Shown: positions 25,326 to 33,915 of the stretch, piece after piece
How the letters are laid out: every line of letters starts with the position of its first letter
Numbering within the stretch: position 1 is the stretch's first letter
Assembly: GCF_023369555.1 (NCBI RefSeq)
Contig: NZ_JACJVC010000001.1
Span: 186,001-250,000, forward strand
Length of the DNA stretch: 64,000 nt
Direction: 5' to 3'
DNA from: Actinomyces sp. AC-20-1
GTDB lineage: Bacteria; Actinomycetota; Actinomycetes; Actinomycetales; Actinomycetaceae
The notes under the pieces: generated by a model
What the model was told of the DNA's origin: nothing
Databases searched by the model: none
The model's input: the letters and a program-made list of their open reading frames with translations, nothing else
Program-made: the position numbers and the translations under genes

Positions 25326-26849
25326 TCAGGCCCCGCTCTCGGAGGCCTTGCGCCGCTCGGCGAGGACGGCGTCGTGGCGGGCGGCGGTGGCGAAGGCCGC
25401 GCCGGGCTCCGCGATGGAGCCGAAGGAGGCGAGGTCGCGGCGGAAGACGACGGCGGCGAGCCAGTCCATCATGATGCGGACCTTGCGGTTGAGGGTGGGC
25501 ATCGCGTAGACGTGGTAGCCGCGGTGGGCGGTCCAGGCGGTGAAGCCGCGCAGGTCCCGGCCCATGATGCGGGCCACGCCCTTGCCGATGCCCAGGGAGG
25601 CGACGGTGCCGATGTTGGCGTGGGCGTACTGGGCGAGCTGGACGCTGCCCTCCTCACCGGCGGCGAGGACGGCGACAAGGTTGTCGGCGAGCACCTTGGC
25701 CTGGCGCACCGCGTGCTGGGCGGTGGGGGCGCAGGTCGCCCCCGGGTCCTGGCTGGTCAGGTCCGGCACGGCGGCGCAGTCGCCAGCGGCCCAGGCGCCC
25801 TCGACGGGCACGCCGTCGTGGGCGACCTGGAGGGTCGGCAGGGCGGTGACGCGGCCGCGGGGCTCGATGGGCAGGTCGGAGGCGGTCTGCAGGACGGGGG
25901 CGGCCTTGACCCCGGCGGTCCACACGATGGTGTCGGCGTCGAACTCGGTGCCGTCGGACAGGACGACGTGCCCGTCGACGCAGGAGCTGAGGAAGGTGGA
26001 CAGGCGCACGTCGATGCCGCGCTCGAGCAGCTGCTGCAGGCCGTAGCCGGAGAGCTCCTCGGTGAGCTCGGGCAGGATGCGGCGCGAGCCCTCGACGAGG
26101 ACGAAGCGGACGTCGTCCTGCTCGATGGAGGGGATGGTGCGCACCGTGGCGCGGGCCATGTCCTCGAGCTCGGCGATGGCCTCGACGCCGGCGAAGCCGC
26201 CGCCGACGAAGACGAAGGTGAGCAGGCGGCGACGGCGCTCGGCGTCCCAGGTGGAGGCGGCGTCCTCGATGCGGGTCAGGACGCGGTTGCGCAGCGCGGT
26301 GGCCTCCTCGACCTGCTTGAAGCCCATGGCCTGCTCGGCCAGGCCGGGGATCGGCAGGGTGCGGGCCTCGGCGCCGAGGGCGAGGACGAGGTGGTCGTAG
26401 GCCAGGGTGTAGGTCTCGACCTGCTCGCCCGTGGACTGGGGGGTGGGCGGGCGCACGGTGACGGTCCGGCCGGCGTGGTCGATGGCGGTGACGGCGCCGG
26501 TGATGATGGTGACGCCGTCGAGGTTGCGCCGGTGGGGGGCGATGACGTGGCGCGGCTGGATGGAGCCGGCGGCGACCTCCGGCAGGAAGGGCTGGTAGGT
26601 CATGTAGGCGCGCGAGTCGATGACCGCGATCTCTACCTGGTCGAGGTTGAGCTGGGCGCGCAGGGAGCGGGCGACGCAGAAGCCGACGTAGCCGCCGCCG
26701 GCGATGATGACCCGGGGCGGGCGGTGGGTGCCGTTGTCGGTGGTGACGTCGGGGACGTCGTGGCGGGCCGGACGGGCGGCCAGGGCGAGGGCGGCGCCGG
26801 CGGCCAGGAGGCCGGCGGTCGACAGGGCGATGGCGGAGGCTCGACTCAT
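25326..26849 (-). CDS. ndh: Type II NADH:quinone dehydrogenase (NDH-2 family)
   Basis: The 507-residue flavoprotein has an N-terminal hydrophobic segment, FAD-binding Rossmann motif IIAGGGYVGFCVARSL, NADH-binding motif VFVGGGFAGVEAIAEL, and the FAD motif GAWAAGDCAAVPDL. The C-terminus has amphipathic segments used by NDH-2 to dock on the membrane. It oxidises NADH and reduces quinone without pumping protons. The ATG at 26849 lies 6 nt after a -10-like TAGATT (26856-26861), so the mRNA is probably leaderless, and a 16-bp palindrome overlaps that promoter. Confidence 0.92.
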   Translation of the reverse strand: MSRASAIALSTAGLLAAGAALALAARPARHDVPDVTTDNGTHRPPRVIIAGGGYVGFCVARSLRAQLNLDQVEIAVIDSRAYMTYQPFLPEVAAGSIQPRHVIAPHRRNLDGVTIITGAVTAIDHAGRTVTVRPPTPQSTGEQVETYTLAYDHLVLALGAEARTLPIPGLAEQAMGFKQVEEATALRNRVLTRIEDAASTWDAERRRRLLTFVFVGGGFAGVEAIAELEDMARATVRTIPSIEQDDVRFVLVEGSRRILPELTEELSGYGLQQLLERGIDVRLSTFLSSCVDGHVVLSDGTEFDADTIVWTAGVKAAPVLQTASDLPIEPRGRVTALPTLQVAHDGVPVEGAWAAGDCAAVPDLTSQDPGATCAPTAQHAVRQAKVLADNLVAVLAAGEEGSVQLAQYAHANIGTVASLGIGKGVARIMGRDLRGFTAWTAHRGYHVYAMPTLNRKVRIMMDWLAAVVFRRDLASFGSIAEPGAAFATAARHDAVLAERRKASESGA

Positions 26850-26858
26850 GCCCCCAAT

Positions 26859-26874
26859 CTAAGGGCGCCCTTAG
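26859..26874. promoter_or_regulatory. Perfect 16-bp palindrome overlapping the ndh promoter
   Basis: CTAAGGGCGCCCTTAG is perfectly self-complementary. Its last three bases on the minus strand are the first three of the probable ndh -10 hexamer TAGATT, and the rest fills the spacer, the position of a classic repressor operator. It does not match the Rex, LexA or DtxR consensus as I know them. The regulator is unknown. Confidence 0.6.
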
Positions 26875-26949
26875 TTGAGCGCCATGACGGGGGCCCGGGC
26901 CCGCCTATGGTTCCCACCACAGTGCGATCCTCGAGCACACCGGGGCCGC

Positions 26950-28191
26950 TCACCGGTCGCCGGCCACCAGCGTCCACCTCTCCAGCGCCAGGGCGGCGGC
27001 CCCCCGCGCCCACTCGTCGAACTCGAAGGGACGCGTGAGGACCGGCACCGGCGCTGCCGCCCAGTGCCGCAGGCCCTCGACCTGCGCGTCGAAGACCTCA
27101 CGGCAGGACTCCACCACGCCGACCCCCTCCCCGGAGACGATGACGAGCTCGGGGTCGACGTAGGCGATGAGGGTCCCCACGATCGTTCCCGCCGCGAGCG
27201 CCGCGCGCCTGAGGATGGCGACGACGCCGTCGTCCTGGCGCATCTGCGGGCTCAGGAGCGCGTCGAGGGTCAGGTCCTGGGCCTGGCAGCCCAGGTGCTC
27301 GGCAGCCGCGTTGAGGATGCCGGAGGTCGAGGCGAGGGCCCGGGCGCAGCCCGGGTGCCCGATCTCGCAGCGGGGGCCCGAGGGGTCCACCGGCAGGTGC
27401 CCGACGCTTCCCGCCGTCCCCCTGGCCCCGGAGACGACCTCACCGGCCACCACCATCCCGCAGCCGATCCCGGCGCCGAGGGTGACCAGGGCGAAGGGGT
27501 CGCGTCCGAGCCCGGCCCCGAACCAGGCCTCGGCGTAGGCGAAGGCGCGCACGTCGTTGGCCACGGTGCAGGGCAGCCCGGTGGCGTCGAGGACCATGTC
27601 GGCCAGGGGCACGTCACGCCATCCCAGGAAGCTGGCCACCACCACGGTCCTCCTGCCGACGACGGCTGCGCCCAGGGAGATCCCGATCGCCTCGGGCCGT
27701 CGGCCGCTGCGCCCGGCCAGCTGCGCCACCACCGAGGCGATGAGGGCGGTCACGCCGGTGGCGTCGGTGCGGGTCAGTGGCCGGGTCTCGTAGGCGAGGA
27801 CCTGGCCCAGGGGGTCGGTGAGGACGGCGTGGAGGGTGTCGTCGGTGAGCTTGACGCCGACCACGGTGGCGCTGCGCTCGACGACGGCCAGCTGGCGCAC
27901 GGGCCGGCCCGGCCCCGCGGTCTCCTGCGGGGGCCGCTCCTCAATGAGGTTGGCCTCGATGAGCGGGCGCACCGTGCGCGTCGTCGTCGCAGCCGACAGC
28001 CCGAGGCGCCGGCCGAGCTCCGCACGGCTCATGGGCCCGGCCGAGACCAGGCAGAGCAGGGCCCTGGCACCGAGGCTGCGCCCCTGACCTTCCACCACCC
28101 GGCCCCCGTTCCCACCGTTGCGCGCTGCTCGACGAGCCGGAGGGCTCGCGAGGAGGGGCGGTGGCGTGTGCCGCCCACGTCGAGCCGACAC
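26950..28191 (-). CDS. ROK-family transcriptional regulator
   Basis: The 413-residue protein has an N-terminal winged HTH (MSRAELGRRLGLSAATTTRTVRPL region, about residues 53-90) and a ROK sugar-kinase-like domain with the ATP-site motif GVKLTDDTLHAVLTD, GISLGAAVVG, NDVRAFAYAEAWFG and LGAGIGCGMV, plus the zinc-type motif region CEIGHPGCARA. Start is uncertain: GTG at 28191 or a later GTG near residue 32. It is transcribed divergently from the alpha-galactosidase/ABC operon and probably represses it in response to a sugar. Confidence 0.88.
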   Translation of the reverse strand: MSARRGRHTPPPLLASPPARRAARNGGNGGRVVEGQGRSLGARALLCLVSAGPMSRAELGRRLGLSAATTTRTVRPLIEANLIEERPPQETAGPGRPVRQLAVVERSATVVGVKLTDDTLHAVLTDPLGQVLAYETRPLTRTDATGVTALIASVVAQLAGRSGRRPEAIGISLGAAVVGRRTVVVASFLGWRDVPLADMVLDATGLPCTVANDVRAFAYAEAWFGAGLGRDPFALVTLGAGIGCGMVVAGEVVSGARGTAGSVGHLPVDPSGPRCEIGHPGCARALASTSGILNAAAEHLGCQAQDLTLDALLSPQMRQDDGVVAILRRAALAAGTIVGTLIAYVDPELVIVSGEGVGVVESCREVFDAQVEGLRHWAAAPVPVLTRPFEFDEWARGAAALALERWTLVAGDR

Positions 28192-28205
28192 TTTAGGTCA
28201 GACCC

Positions 28206-28234
28206 TTGCGGATCCCGGCACCAGCAATTATTTT
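28206..28234 (+). promoter_or_regulatory. Promoter of the alpha-galactosidase operon
   Basis: A -35 TTGCGG (28206-28211) and a -10 TATTTT (28229-28234) are 17 nt apart in an AT-richer stretch, about 50 bp upstream of the start codon. It lies just beyond the start of the divergent ROK gene, so regulator binding here could control both directions. Confidence 0.55.
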
Positions 28235-28285
28235 CATCTTACAAGGAATCGGTGGCGATTCCCGCTCCACCCTGGAAGGACGATG

Positions 28286-30466
28286 ATGACCCTCCACCTG
28301 CGCCGAGCCGGCACCTCCGTGGCCCTCGACCTGCCCGACGACCGCTTCCCCGTGGTGCGCCACTGGGGCCCGGACCTGGGGGAGGTCAGCGGCGAGGACC
28401 TGGCCGAGGCGCACCTCGCGGCGGCCACCTCCCTGGGCACCAACACCGCCTGGATCACCAACGACCTGCCGATCCTGCCCCTGGCGCACCTGGGCTGGAG
28501 CGCACGTCCCACGGTGGCGCTCTCACGCACCGACGGCTCCGCCTTCTCCCCCCACCCCACCGGCTTCACCCACGAGGAGAGCACCGAGGACACGCCCGCC
28601 GGAACCGCCGCCGTCGTCCGATCCAGCGGGACCGACACCGTCCACGAGCTGACCCTGGGCACCGAGCTGCGCCTGGAGCCCTCCGGGCTGGTGCGCGTAC
28701 GCGCCTGGGTGCGCGACGACCGCCCCGTCCGCGGTGACGACCAGGGCGCCGATCTCGTCATCGGCGAGCTCACCCCGGTGCTGCCCGTGCCCGACAGCGC
28801 CGACGAGCTGCTCGACACCACTGGCCACCACGTCCAGGAGCGCAGGCTCGTGCGCACCCCCTTCACCCCGGGCACCCGCCTGCGCGAGTCCTGGGAGGGG
28901 CGCCCGGGCCACGACGCGGTCACCTGGATGGTCGCCGGCCCCACCGGCTTCGGCTGGCGCAGCGGGCGCGTCCACGCGGTCCACTGCGCTTGGTCCGGCA
29001 ACGTCCGCCACCTGGCGATGAACCCGGCCTCGGGCCGCAAGCTCCTGGGGGCCGGAGAGCTGCTCCTGCCCGGCGAGGTCGCCCTGTCCCCCGGCCAGAC
29101 CTACACCTCGCCGTGGGCCGTCTTCTCCTGGGGCGAGGGGCTGGACGCCCTGGCCCACCGCAGCCACGCGTGGCTGCGCTCGCGCCCGGCCCACCCCGAG
29201 CGCCCCCGCCCCGTGCTGCTCAACACCTGGGAGGCCGTCTACTTCGACCACGACCTCGACAAGCTCAAGGCCCTGGCCGACGCCGCGGCCCAGGTCGGCA
29301 TCGAGCGCTACGTCCTGGACGACGGCTGGTTCGGCTCGCGCCGCGACGACACCTCCGGCCTGGGCGACTGGCAGGTCTCCCCCGAGGCCTGGCCCCAGGG
29401 CCTGGAGCCCCTCGTGGAGCACGTCCACGCCCTGGGCATGGAGTTCGGCCTGTGGTTCGAGCCGGAGATGGTCAACGTCGACTCCGGCCTGGCCCGCGCC
29501 CACCCCGACTGGATCCTGTCCGACGGCGCCGGCGGCGCCCCCGAGCACCGCCACCAGAGGGTCCTCGACCTCTGCGCCCCGGGAGCCTGGGACTACCTTC
29601 TCGACGCCATCTCCACCCTCGTCGAGCGCCTCGGCATCGCCTACCTCAAGTGGGACCACAACTCCCCTCTCCTGGCCACAGGCCACGAGGTGACCGACCC
29701 GACGGCGGGGCGCCACGGGGCGGCCGCCGTCCACGACCAGGTCCTGGCCCTCTACCGGCTCCTCGACGCGCTCCACGAGCGCTTCCCCGCCCTGGAGATC
29801 GAGTCCTGCGCCGGCGGTGGGGGCCGCATCGACCTGGGAGTCATGGAGCGCACGCAGCGGGTGTGGGCCTCGGACTGCATCGACGCCCACGACCGCCAGA
29901 ACATCCAGCGCGGCACCACGCTGCTGCTGCCCCCGGAGCTCGTGGGCACCCACGTCGGCTCCGGCCGGGCCCACACGACCCTGCGCGACCTCGACCTCGA
30001 CTTCCGTGCCGGCACCGCCCTGTGGGGCCACATGGGCGTGGAGTGGGACCTCACTGAGGCCGACGAGCCCACCCGCGAGCGCCTGGCCTCCATCATCGCG
30101 CTGCACAAGGAGCTGCGCCCCCTGCTGCACTCGGGCATGACGGTCCACGCCGACCTGCCCGACGACGACGTGCTGCGCATCGAGGGCGTCGTCGCCCCCG
30201 ACGGCTCCGACGCCCTGTTCGAGATCGCCTGCCTGGGCCAGCTCCTCGCATGGCCCTCGGCCCCGCGCCCGCTGCCCGGCCTGGACCCCTCACGCCGCTA
30301 CCACGTGCGCCTGGCGGCACCGGCCTACCCCGGGCTCAGCCTCACGGCGGGCTGGATGGCCCAGGGCGTCACGCTGCCGGGCTCGTACCTGACCACCACG
30401 GGCCTGGCGCTGCCGGTGCTGCACCCCGACCACCTCGTCCTGCTGCGCGCGAGCGCCGTCGGCTGA
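28286..30466 (+). CDS. Alpha-galactosidase, GH36 family
   Basis: The 726-residue enzyme releases terminal alpha-galactose from sugars such as melibiose or raffinose. GH36 landmarks are visible: YVLDDGWFGSRRDDTSGLGDW, FGLWFEPEMVN, nucleophile Asp457 in YLKWDHN, and acid/base Asp530 in WASDCIDAHDRQ, with ESCAGGGGR between. No signal peptide, so it acts in the cytoplasm on imported sugar. ATG 28286 has GGAAGGA 5 nt upstream; an ATG one codon earlier is too close. It heads an operon with a CUT1 sugar importer. Confidence 0.95.
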   Translation: MTLHLRRAGTSVALDLPDDRFPVVRHWGPDLGEVSGEDLAEAHLAAATSLGTNTAWITNDLPILPLAHLGWSARPTVALSRTDGSAFSPHPTGFTHEESTEDTPAGTAAVVRSSGTDTVHELTLGTELRLEPSGLVRVRAWVRDDRPVRGDDQGADLVIGELTPVLPVPDSADELLDTTGHHVQERRLVRTPFTPGTRLRESWEGRPGHDAVTWMVAGPTGFGWRSGRVHAVHCAWSGNVRHLAMNPASGRKLLGAGELLLPGEVALSPGQTYTSPWAVFSWGEGLDALAHRSHAWLRSRPAHPERPRPVLLNTWEAVYFDHDLDKLKALADAAAQVGIERYVLDDGWFGSRRDDTSGLGDWQVSPEAWPQGLEPLVEHVHALGMEFGLWFEPEMVNVDSGLARAHPDWILSDGAGGAPEHRHQRVLDLCAPGAWDYLLDAISTLVERLGIAYLKWDHNSPLLATGHEVTDPTAGRHGAAAVHDQVLALYRLLDALHERFPALEIESCAGGGGRIDLGVMERTQRVWASDCIDAHDRQNIQRGTTLLLPPELVGTHVGSGRAHTTLRDLDLDFRAGTALWGHMGVEWDLTEADEPTRERLASIIALHKELRPLLHSGMTVHADLPDDDVLRIEGVVAPDGSDALFEIACLGQLLAWPSAPRPLPGLDPSRRYHVRLAAPAYPGLSLTAGWMAQGVTLPGSYLTTTGLALPVLHPDHLVLLRASAVG

Positions 30467-30574
30467 GGGCCCGGAGCCGGCGTCAGCCGCCACCGTGCCC
30501 GTCTCCCTGTCCACTGCGCCCCCACCCGTCCGTTCTCAAGTCGTTTCCCACATCACCGTCGATATGGAGACCCG

Positions 30575-31486
30575 ATGTCCGCCTCGTCCCTGGTCACGCA
30601 ACCGCCGCGCCGGCAGCGCAGGCCGCGCTCCGACATCAAGCTCGGCCTCGCTTTCATCCTCCCGGCGACGATCGGTCTCGTCGCCTTCTACATCTGGCCC
30701 CTCATCCGAGGGATCTGGCTGTCCTTCACCGAGTACAACCTCCTGACCCCCGAGCAGTTCACCGGCCTGGACAACTACACCCGCATGGTCCAGGACGACA
30801 TCTTCTGGAACGCCGTCGTCGTCACCGTGCAGTACGTCGTCATCAACATCGGCCTGCAGACGGTCCTGGCGCTGGTCATCGCCGTCCTCATGCAGCGCCT
30901 GACCCAGTCCACCCTCGTGCGCTCGATCGTGCTGACGCCCTACCTGGTGTCCAACGTGGTCGCCGCCATGCTGTGGCTGTGGATCCTGGACAACACACTG
31001 GGTATCACCAACCAGCTCCTGGAGTCCCTCACGGGCTCGTCCGTGGACTTCTTCTCCTCCTCGCTGGCCATCCCCACCATCGCGGTCATCAATGTGTGGC
31101 GGCACGTGGGCTACACGGCCCTGCTCATCTTCGCGGGCCTGCAGTCGATCCCGAGCACGGTCTACGAGGCGGGCAAGATGGACGGCGCCAGCGAGTGGCG
31201 GATGTTCTGGCGCATCACGGTGCCCCTGCTGCGCCCCATCCTCGCACTGGTGCTCATCATGACGATGATCGGCTCCTTCCAGGTCTTCGACACCGTCTCG
31301 GTCGCCACGCAGGGCGGCCCCGTCAACGCCACCCGCGTGCTGCAGTACTACATCTACGACATGGCCTTCGGGCGCTTCCAGTTCGGGTACGCCTCCGCCA
31401 TGGCGGTGGGCCTGCTGCTCGTCCTGGCGGCCATCACGATCCTGCAGTACCGCATGACCCGTGCGGGCGAGACGGACCTGGACTGA
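30575..31486 (+). CDS. Carbohydrate ABC transporter permease, MalF/UgpA type
   Basis: The 303-residue protein has six membrane helices and the EAA loop YEAGKMDGASEWRMFWRITVPLLRP, which docks on the ATPase. It forms the membrane channel with the next gene. It starts 108 bp after the alpha-galactosidase gene with GGAGA before the ATG. The sugar is probably an alpha-galactoside, inferred from the enzyme in the same operon. Confidence 0.93.
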   Translation: MSASSLVTQPPRRQRRPRSDIKLGLAFILPATIGLVAFYIWPLIRGIWLSFTEYNLLTPEQFTGLDNYTRMVQDDIFWNAVVVTVQYVVINIGLQTVLALVIAVLMQRLTQSTLVRSIVLTPYLVSNVVAAMLWLWILDNTLGITNQLLESLTGSSVDFFSSSLAIPTIAVINVWRHVGYTALLIFAGLQSIPSTVYEAGKMDGASEWRMFWRITVPLLRPILALVLIMTMIGSFQVFDTVSVATQGGPVNATRVLQYYIYDMAFGRFQFGYASAMAVGLLLVLAAITILQYRMTRAGETDLD

Positions 31487-31498
31487 GGAGGACCACCC

Positions 31499-32449
31499 AT
31501 GACAACGACACGCGCATCCGTGCCCTACGTGCAGTCACCCGTGGCCTCCGCGGTCCCCTCCAGGGCCCCCAGGCGCAAGATCACCGTGGGCAAGGCCCTG
31601 GCCTGGACGGCGATGGTCCTCATCATGCTGTTCACGCTCCTGCCCTTCTACTGGGTCCTGCGCACGGCGCTGTCCTCCAACGCGGGCATCACTGCCGACC
31701 CCACCAGCCTGCTGCCGGTCGACACCAACCTGCGCGGCTTCGCCCGGGTCTTCGGGATGCAGTCCACCGAGGAGGCCCTGGCCGACGGCGGCAGCGGCGC
31801 GGCCATCAGCTTCTGGCTCTACCTGCGCAACTCCGTCATCATCTCGACGCTGGTGACCGTCGGGCAGGTCTTCTTCTCCGCGATGGCCGCCTACTCCTTC
31901 TCCCGCCTGCGCTGGCGGGGACGCGACGCGGTCTTCGCGGGTTTCCTGGGCGCCCTCATGGTCCCCTCGATCTTCACGCTCCTGCCCAACTTCGTGCTCG
32001 TCAAGGAGCTCCGCCTCATCGACACGCTGCTGGGGGTGGCGCTGCCGACCATGTTCATGACGCCCTTCGCGGTCTTCTTCCTCAAGCAGTTCTTCATGAA
32101 CATCCCCCGCGAGCTGGAGGAGGCCGCGCTGCTCGACGGCGCCTCGAAGGTCCGGGTGTTCTTCACCCTCATCCTGCCCATGGCCAAGGCGCCGATCTCG
32201 ACGCTGGCGATCCTCACCTACATCACGGCCTGGAACGACTACTTCTGGCCGCTGCTGGTGTCCTACACGGACTCCTCGCGCGTGCTGACGGTGGCCCTGG
32301 CGGTCTTCCGCTCCCAGGCGCCGCAGACCGGCCCCGACTGGTCCGGGCTCATGGCCGCGACCCTGGTGGCGGCCCTCCCGATGCTCCTGCTGTTCATGGC
32401 CTTCGCCCGGCGCATCGTCAACTCCATCGGCTTTACCGGAATCAAGTGA
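31499..32449 (+). CDS. Carbohydrate ABC transporter permease, MalG/UgpE type
   Basis: The 316-residue partner permease has six helices and the EAA loop LEEAALLDGASKVRVFFTLILP. Its ATG lies 12 bp after the preceding stop with a strong GGAGGA site, so the two are made in equal amounts. No ATPase gene is in the operon; such CUT1 importers commonly share an MsmK-type ATPase encoded elsewhere. Confidence 0.93.
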   Translation: MTTTRASVPYVQSPVASAVPSRAPRRKITVGKALAWTAMVLIMLFTLLPFYWVLRTALSSNAGITADPTSLLPVDTNLRGFARVFGMQSTEEALADGGSGAAISFWLYLRNSVIISTLVTVGQVFFSAMAAYSFSRLRWRGRDAVFAGFLGALMVPSIFTLLPNFVLVKELRLIDTLLGVALPTMFMTPFAVFFLKQFFMNIPRELEEAALLDGASKVRVFFTLILPMAKAPISTLAILTYITAWNDYFWPLLVSYTDSSRVLTVALAVFRSQAPQTGPDWSGLMAATLVAALPMLLLFMAFARRIVNSIGFTGIK

Positions 32450-32457
32450 GGCACCAG

Positions 32458-33852
32458 ATGACGACTCAACCAACCAGCTCTCTTCGCTCCTCGCTCTCGC
32501 GCCGCAGCCTCCTGTGCGGCCTGGCCTCCGGCGCGGCCGCCCTGACCCTAGCCGCCTGCGCCGGCGGCTCCCAGGACCAGGGCTCGGGCACCGTGGAGTA
32601 CTGGCTGTGGGACGCCAGCCAGCTGCCCGCCTACGAGGCCTGCGCCCGGGCCTTCGAGGCCAAGACCGGCATCAGGGTCAACATCACCCAGATCGCCTGG
32701 GGCGACTACTGGACCAAGCTGACGGCCGGCTTCATCGCCGGGACCGGGCCGGACGCCTTCACCGACCACATCTCCAAGTTCGCCCAGTTCGTGGAACTGG
32801 AGGTCCTGGTCCCGCTGGAGGAGCAGGCCGCCTGGTCGGGCGTCGACGAGTCCGCCTTCCAGGCCGGGCTCATCGACCTGTGGAAGGGCGAGGACGGTCA
32901 CCAGTACGGTTGCCCCAAGGACTGGGACACGGTCGCGGTCTTCTACAACAAGGACATGCTCGCCCAGGCGGGCCTGACCGAGCAGGACGTGGCCGGCTGG
33001 TCGTGGAACCCCACCGACGGGGGCACCTTCGAGAGGATCCTCGCCAGGCTGACCGTGGACAAGAACGGTGTGCGCGGGGATGAGCCGGGCTTCGACAGGA
33101 GCCGGGTCGCGGTCTACGGCATGGGCATCCAGGACGCCGGATCCGGGGACGGCCAGACCCAGTGGAGCCCCTTCACCGGCTCGGCGGGCGACTGGTCCTA
33201 CACGAACAGGCAGACGTGGGGCAACCGCTACCGCTACGACGAGAAGGTCTTCCAGGACACCATGGACTGGTACTTCGGCCTGGTGGACAAGGGCTACATG
33301 TCGCCGCGTGGAGCCTTCTCCACCACCACCAGCACCGACGTGCAGCTCGGCAGCGGCAGGATCGCGATGTGCTTCAACGGCTCGTGGATGTTCAGCACCT
33401 ACGCCAAGCTCGACATCGAGGTGGGGATCGCGGCGAACCCGGTGGGCCCCAACGGCCGCTCCATGTCCCTGTTCAACGGGCTGGGGGACTCGATCTCCAA
33501 GCAGTCGGCCAACATCGACCAGGCCTCGCAGTGGGTGGCCTTCCTGGGCACCGCTGAGGCTCAGGACATCGTGGCCTCCTACGGGATCGTCTTCCCGGCC
33601 ATCGCCTCCTCCAGCGAGAGGGCCGTCGAGGTCTTCGAGGAGACGGGGCTTCCCACCTCGCCCTTCACCCAGCACGTCAAGGACCGCTCGACGTTCTTCT
33701 TCCCACTGACCTACTTCGGTGCGGACGTGACAGCCATCATGAGGCCGGCCACGGACGACCTGTGGGCCAACCGGGTGCCCGCCTCGACGCTGACGAAGTA
33801 CAACGACCAGGTCAACCTCCTGTTCGAGACCTCCAGGCGTGCGTCGGGCTGA
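32458..33852 (+). CDS. Sugar-binding lipoprotein of CUT1 ABC importer
   Basis: The 464-residue protein captures sugar outside the cell. The signal has a twin-arginine-like SRRSLL (Arg15-Arg16), a hydrophobic core and lipobox LAAC (Cys34), so it may be a Tat-exported lipoprotein. The body shows family-1 binding-protein features (YWLWDASQLPAYEACARAFE, DAFTDHISKF, KDWDTVAVFYNKDML, FNGSWMF). It begins 8 bp after the permease gene. A hairpin at 33876-33911 ends the operon. Confidence 0.93.
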   Translation: MTTQPTSSLRSSLSRRSLLCGLASGAAALTLAACAGGSQDQGSGTVEYWLWDASQLPAYEACARAFEAKTGIRVNITQIAWGDYWTKLTAGFIAGTGPDAFTDHISKFAQFVELEVLVPLEEQAAWSGVDESAFQAGLIDLWKGEDGHQYGCPKDWDTVAVFYNKDMLAQAGLTEQDVAGWSWNPTDGGTFERILARLTVDKNGVRGDEPGFDRSRVAVYGMGIQDAGSGDGQTQWSPFTGSAGDWSYTNRQTWGNRYRYDEKVFQDTMDWYFGLVDKGYMSPRGAFSTTTSTDVQLGSGRIAMCFNGSWMFSTYAKLDIEVGIAANPVGPNGRSMSLFNGLGDSISKQSANIDQASQWVAFLGTAEAQDIVASYGIVFPAIASSSERAVEVFEETGLPTSPFTQHVKDRSTFFFPLTYFGADVTAIMRPATDDLWANRVPASTLTKYNDQVNLLFETSRRASG

Positions 33853-33875
33853 GAGCGCTGTGCTCGCCGTGCCCA

Positions 33876-33911
33876 GGGGCCGGTGGCCGGCAGGTGCCGG
33901 TCACCGGCCCC
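33876..33911. terminator. Hairpin between convergent sugar operon and fhs
   Basis: The arms GGGGCCGGTG (33876-33885) and CACCGGCCCC (33902-33911) are perfectly complementary with a 16-nt loop that can itself pair. It lies between two convergent genes and could end transcripts from both sides; no T-run is present. Confidence 0.5.
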
Positions 33912-33915
33912 ATGC

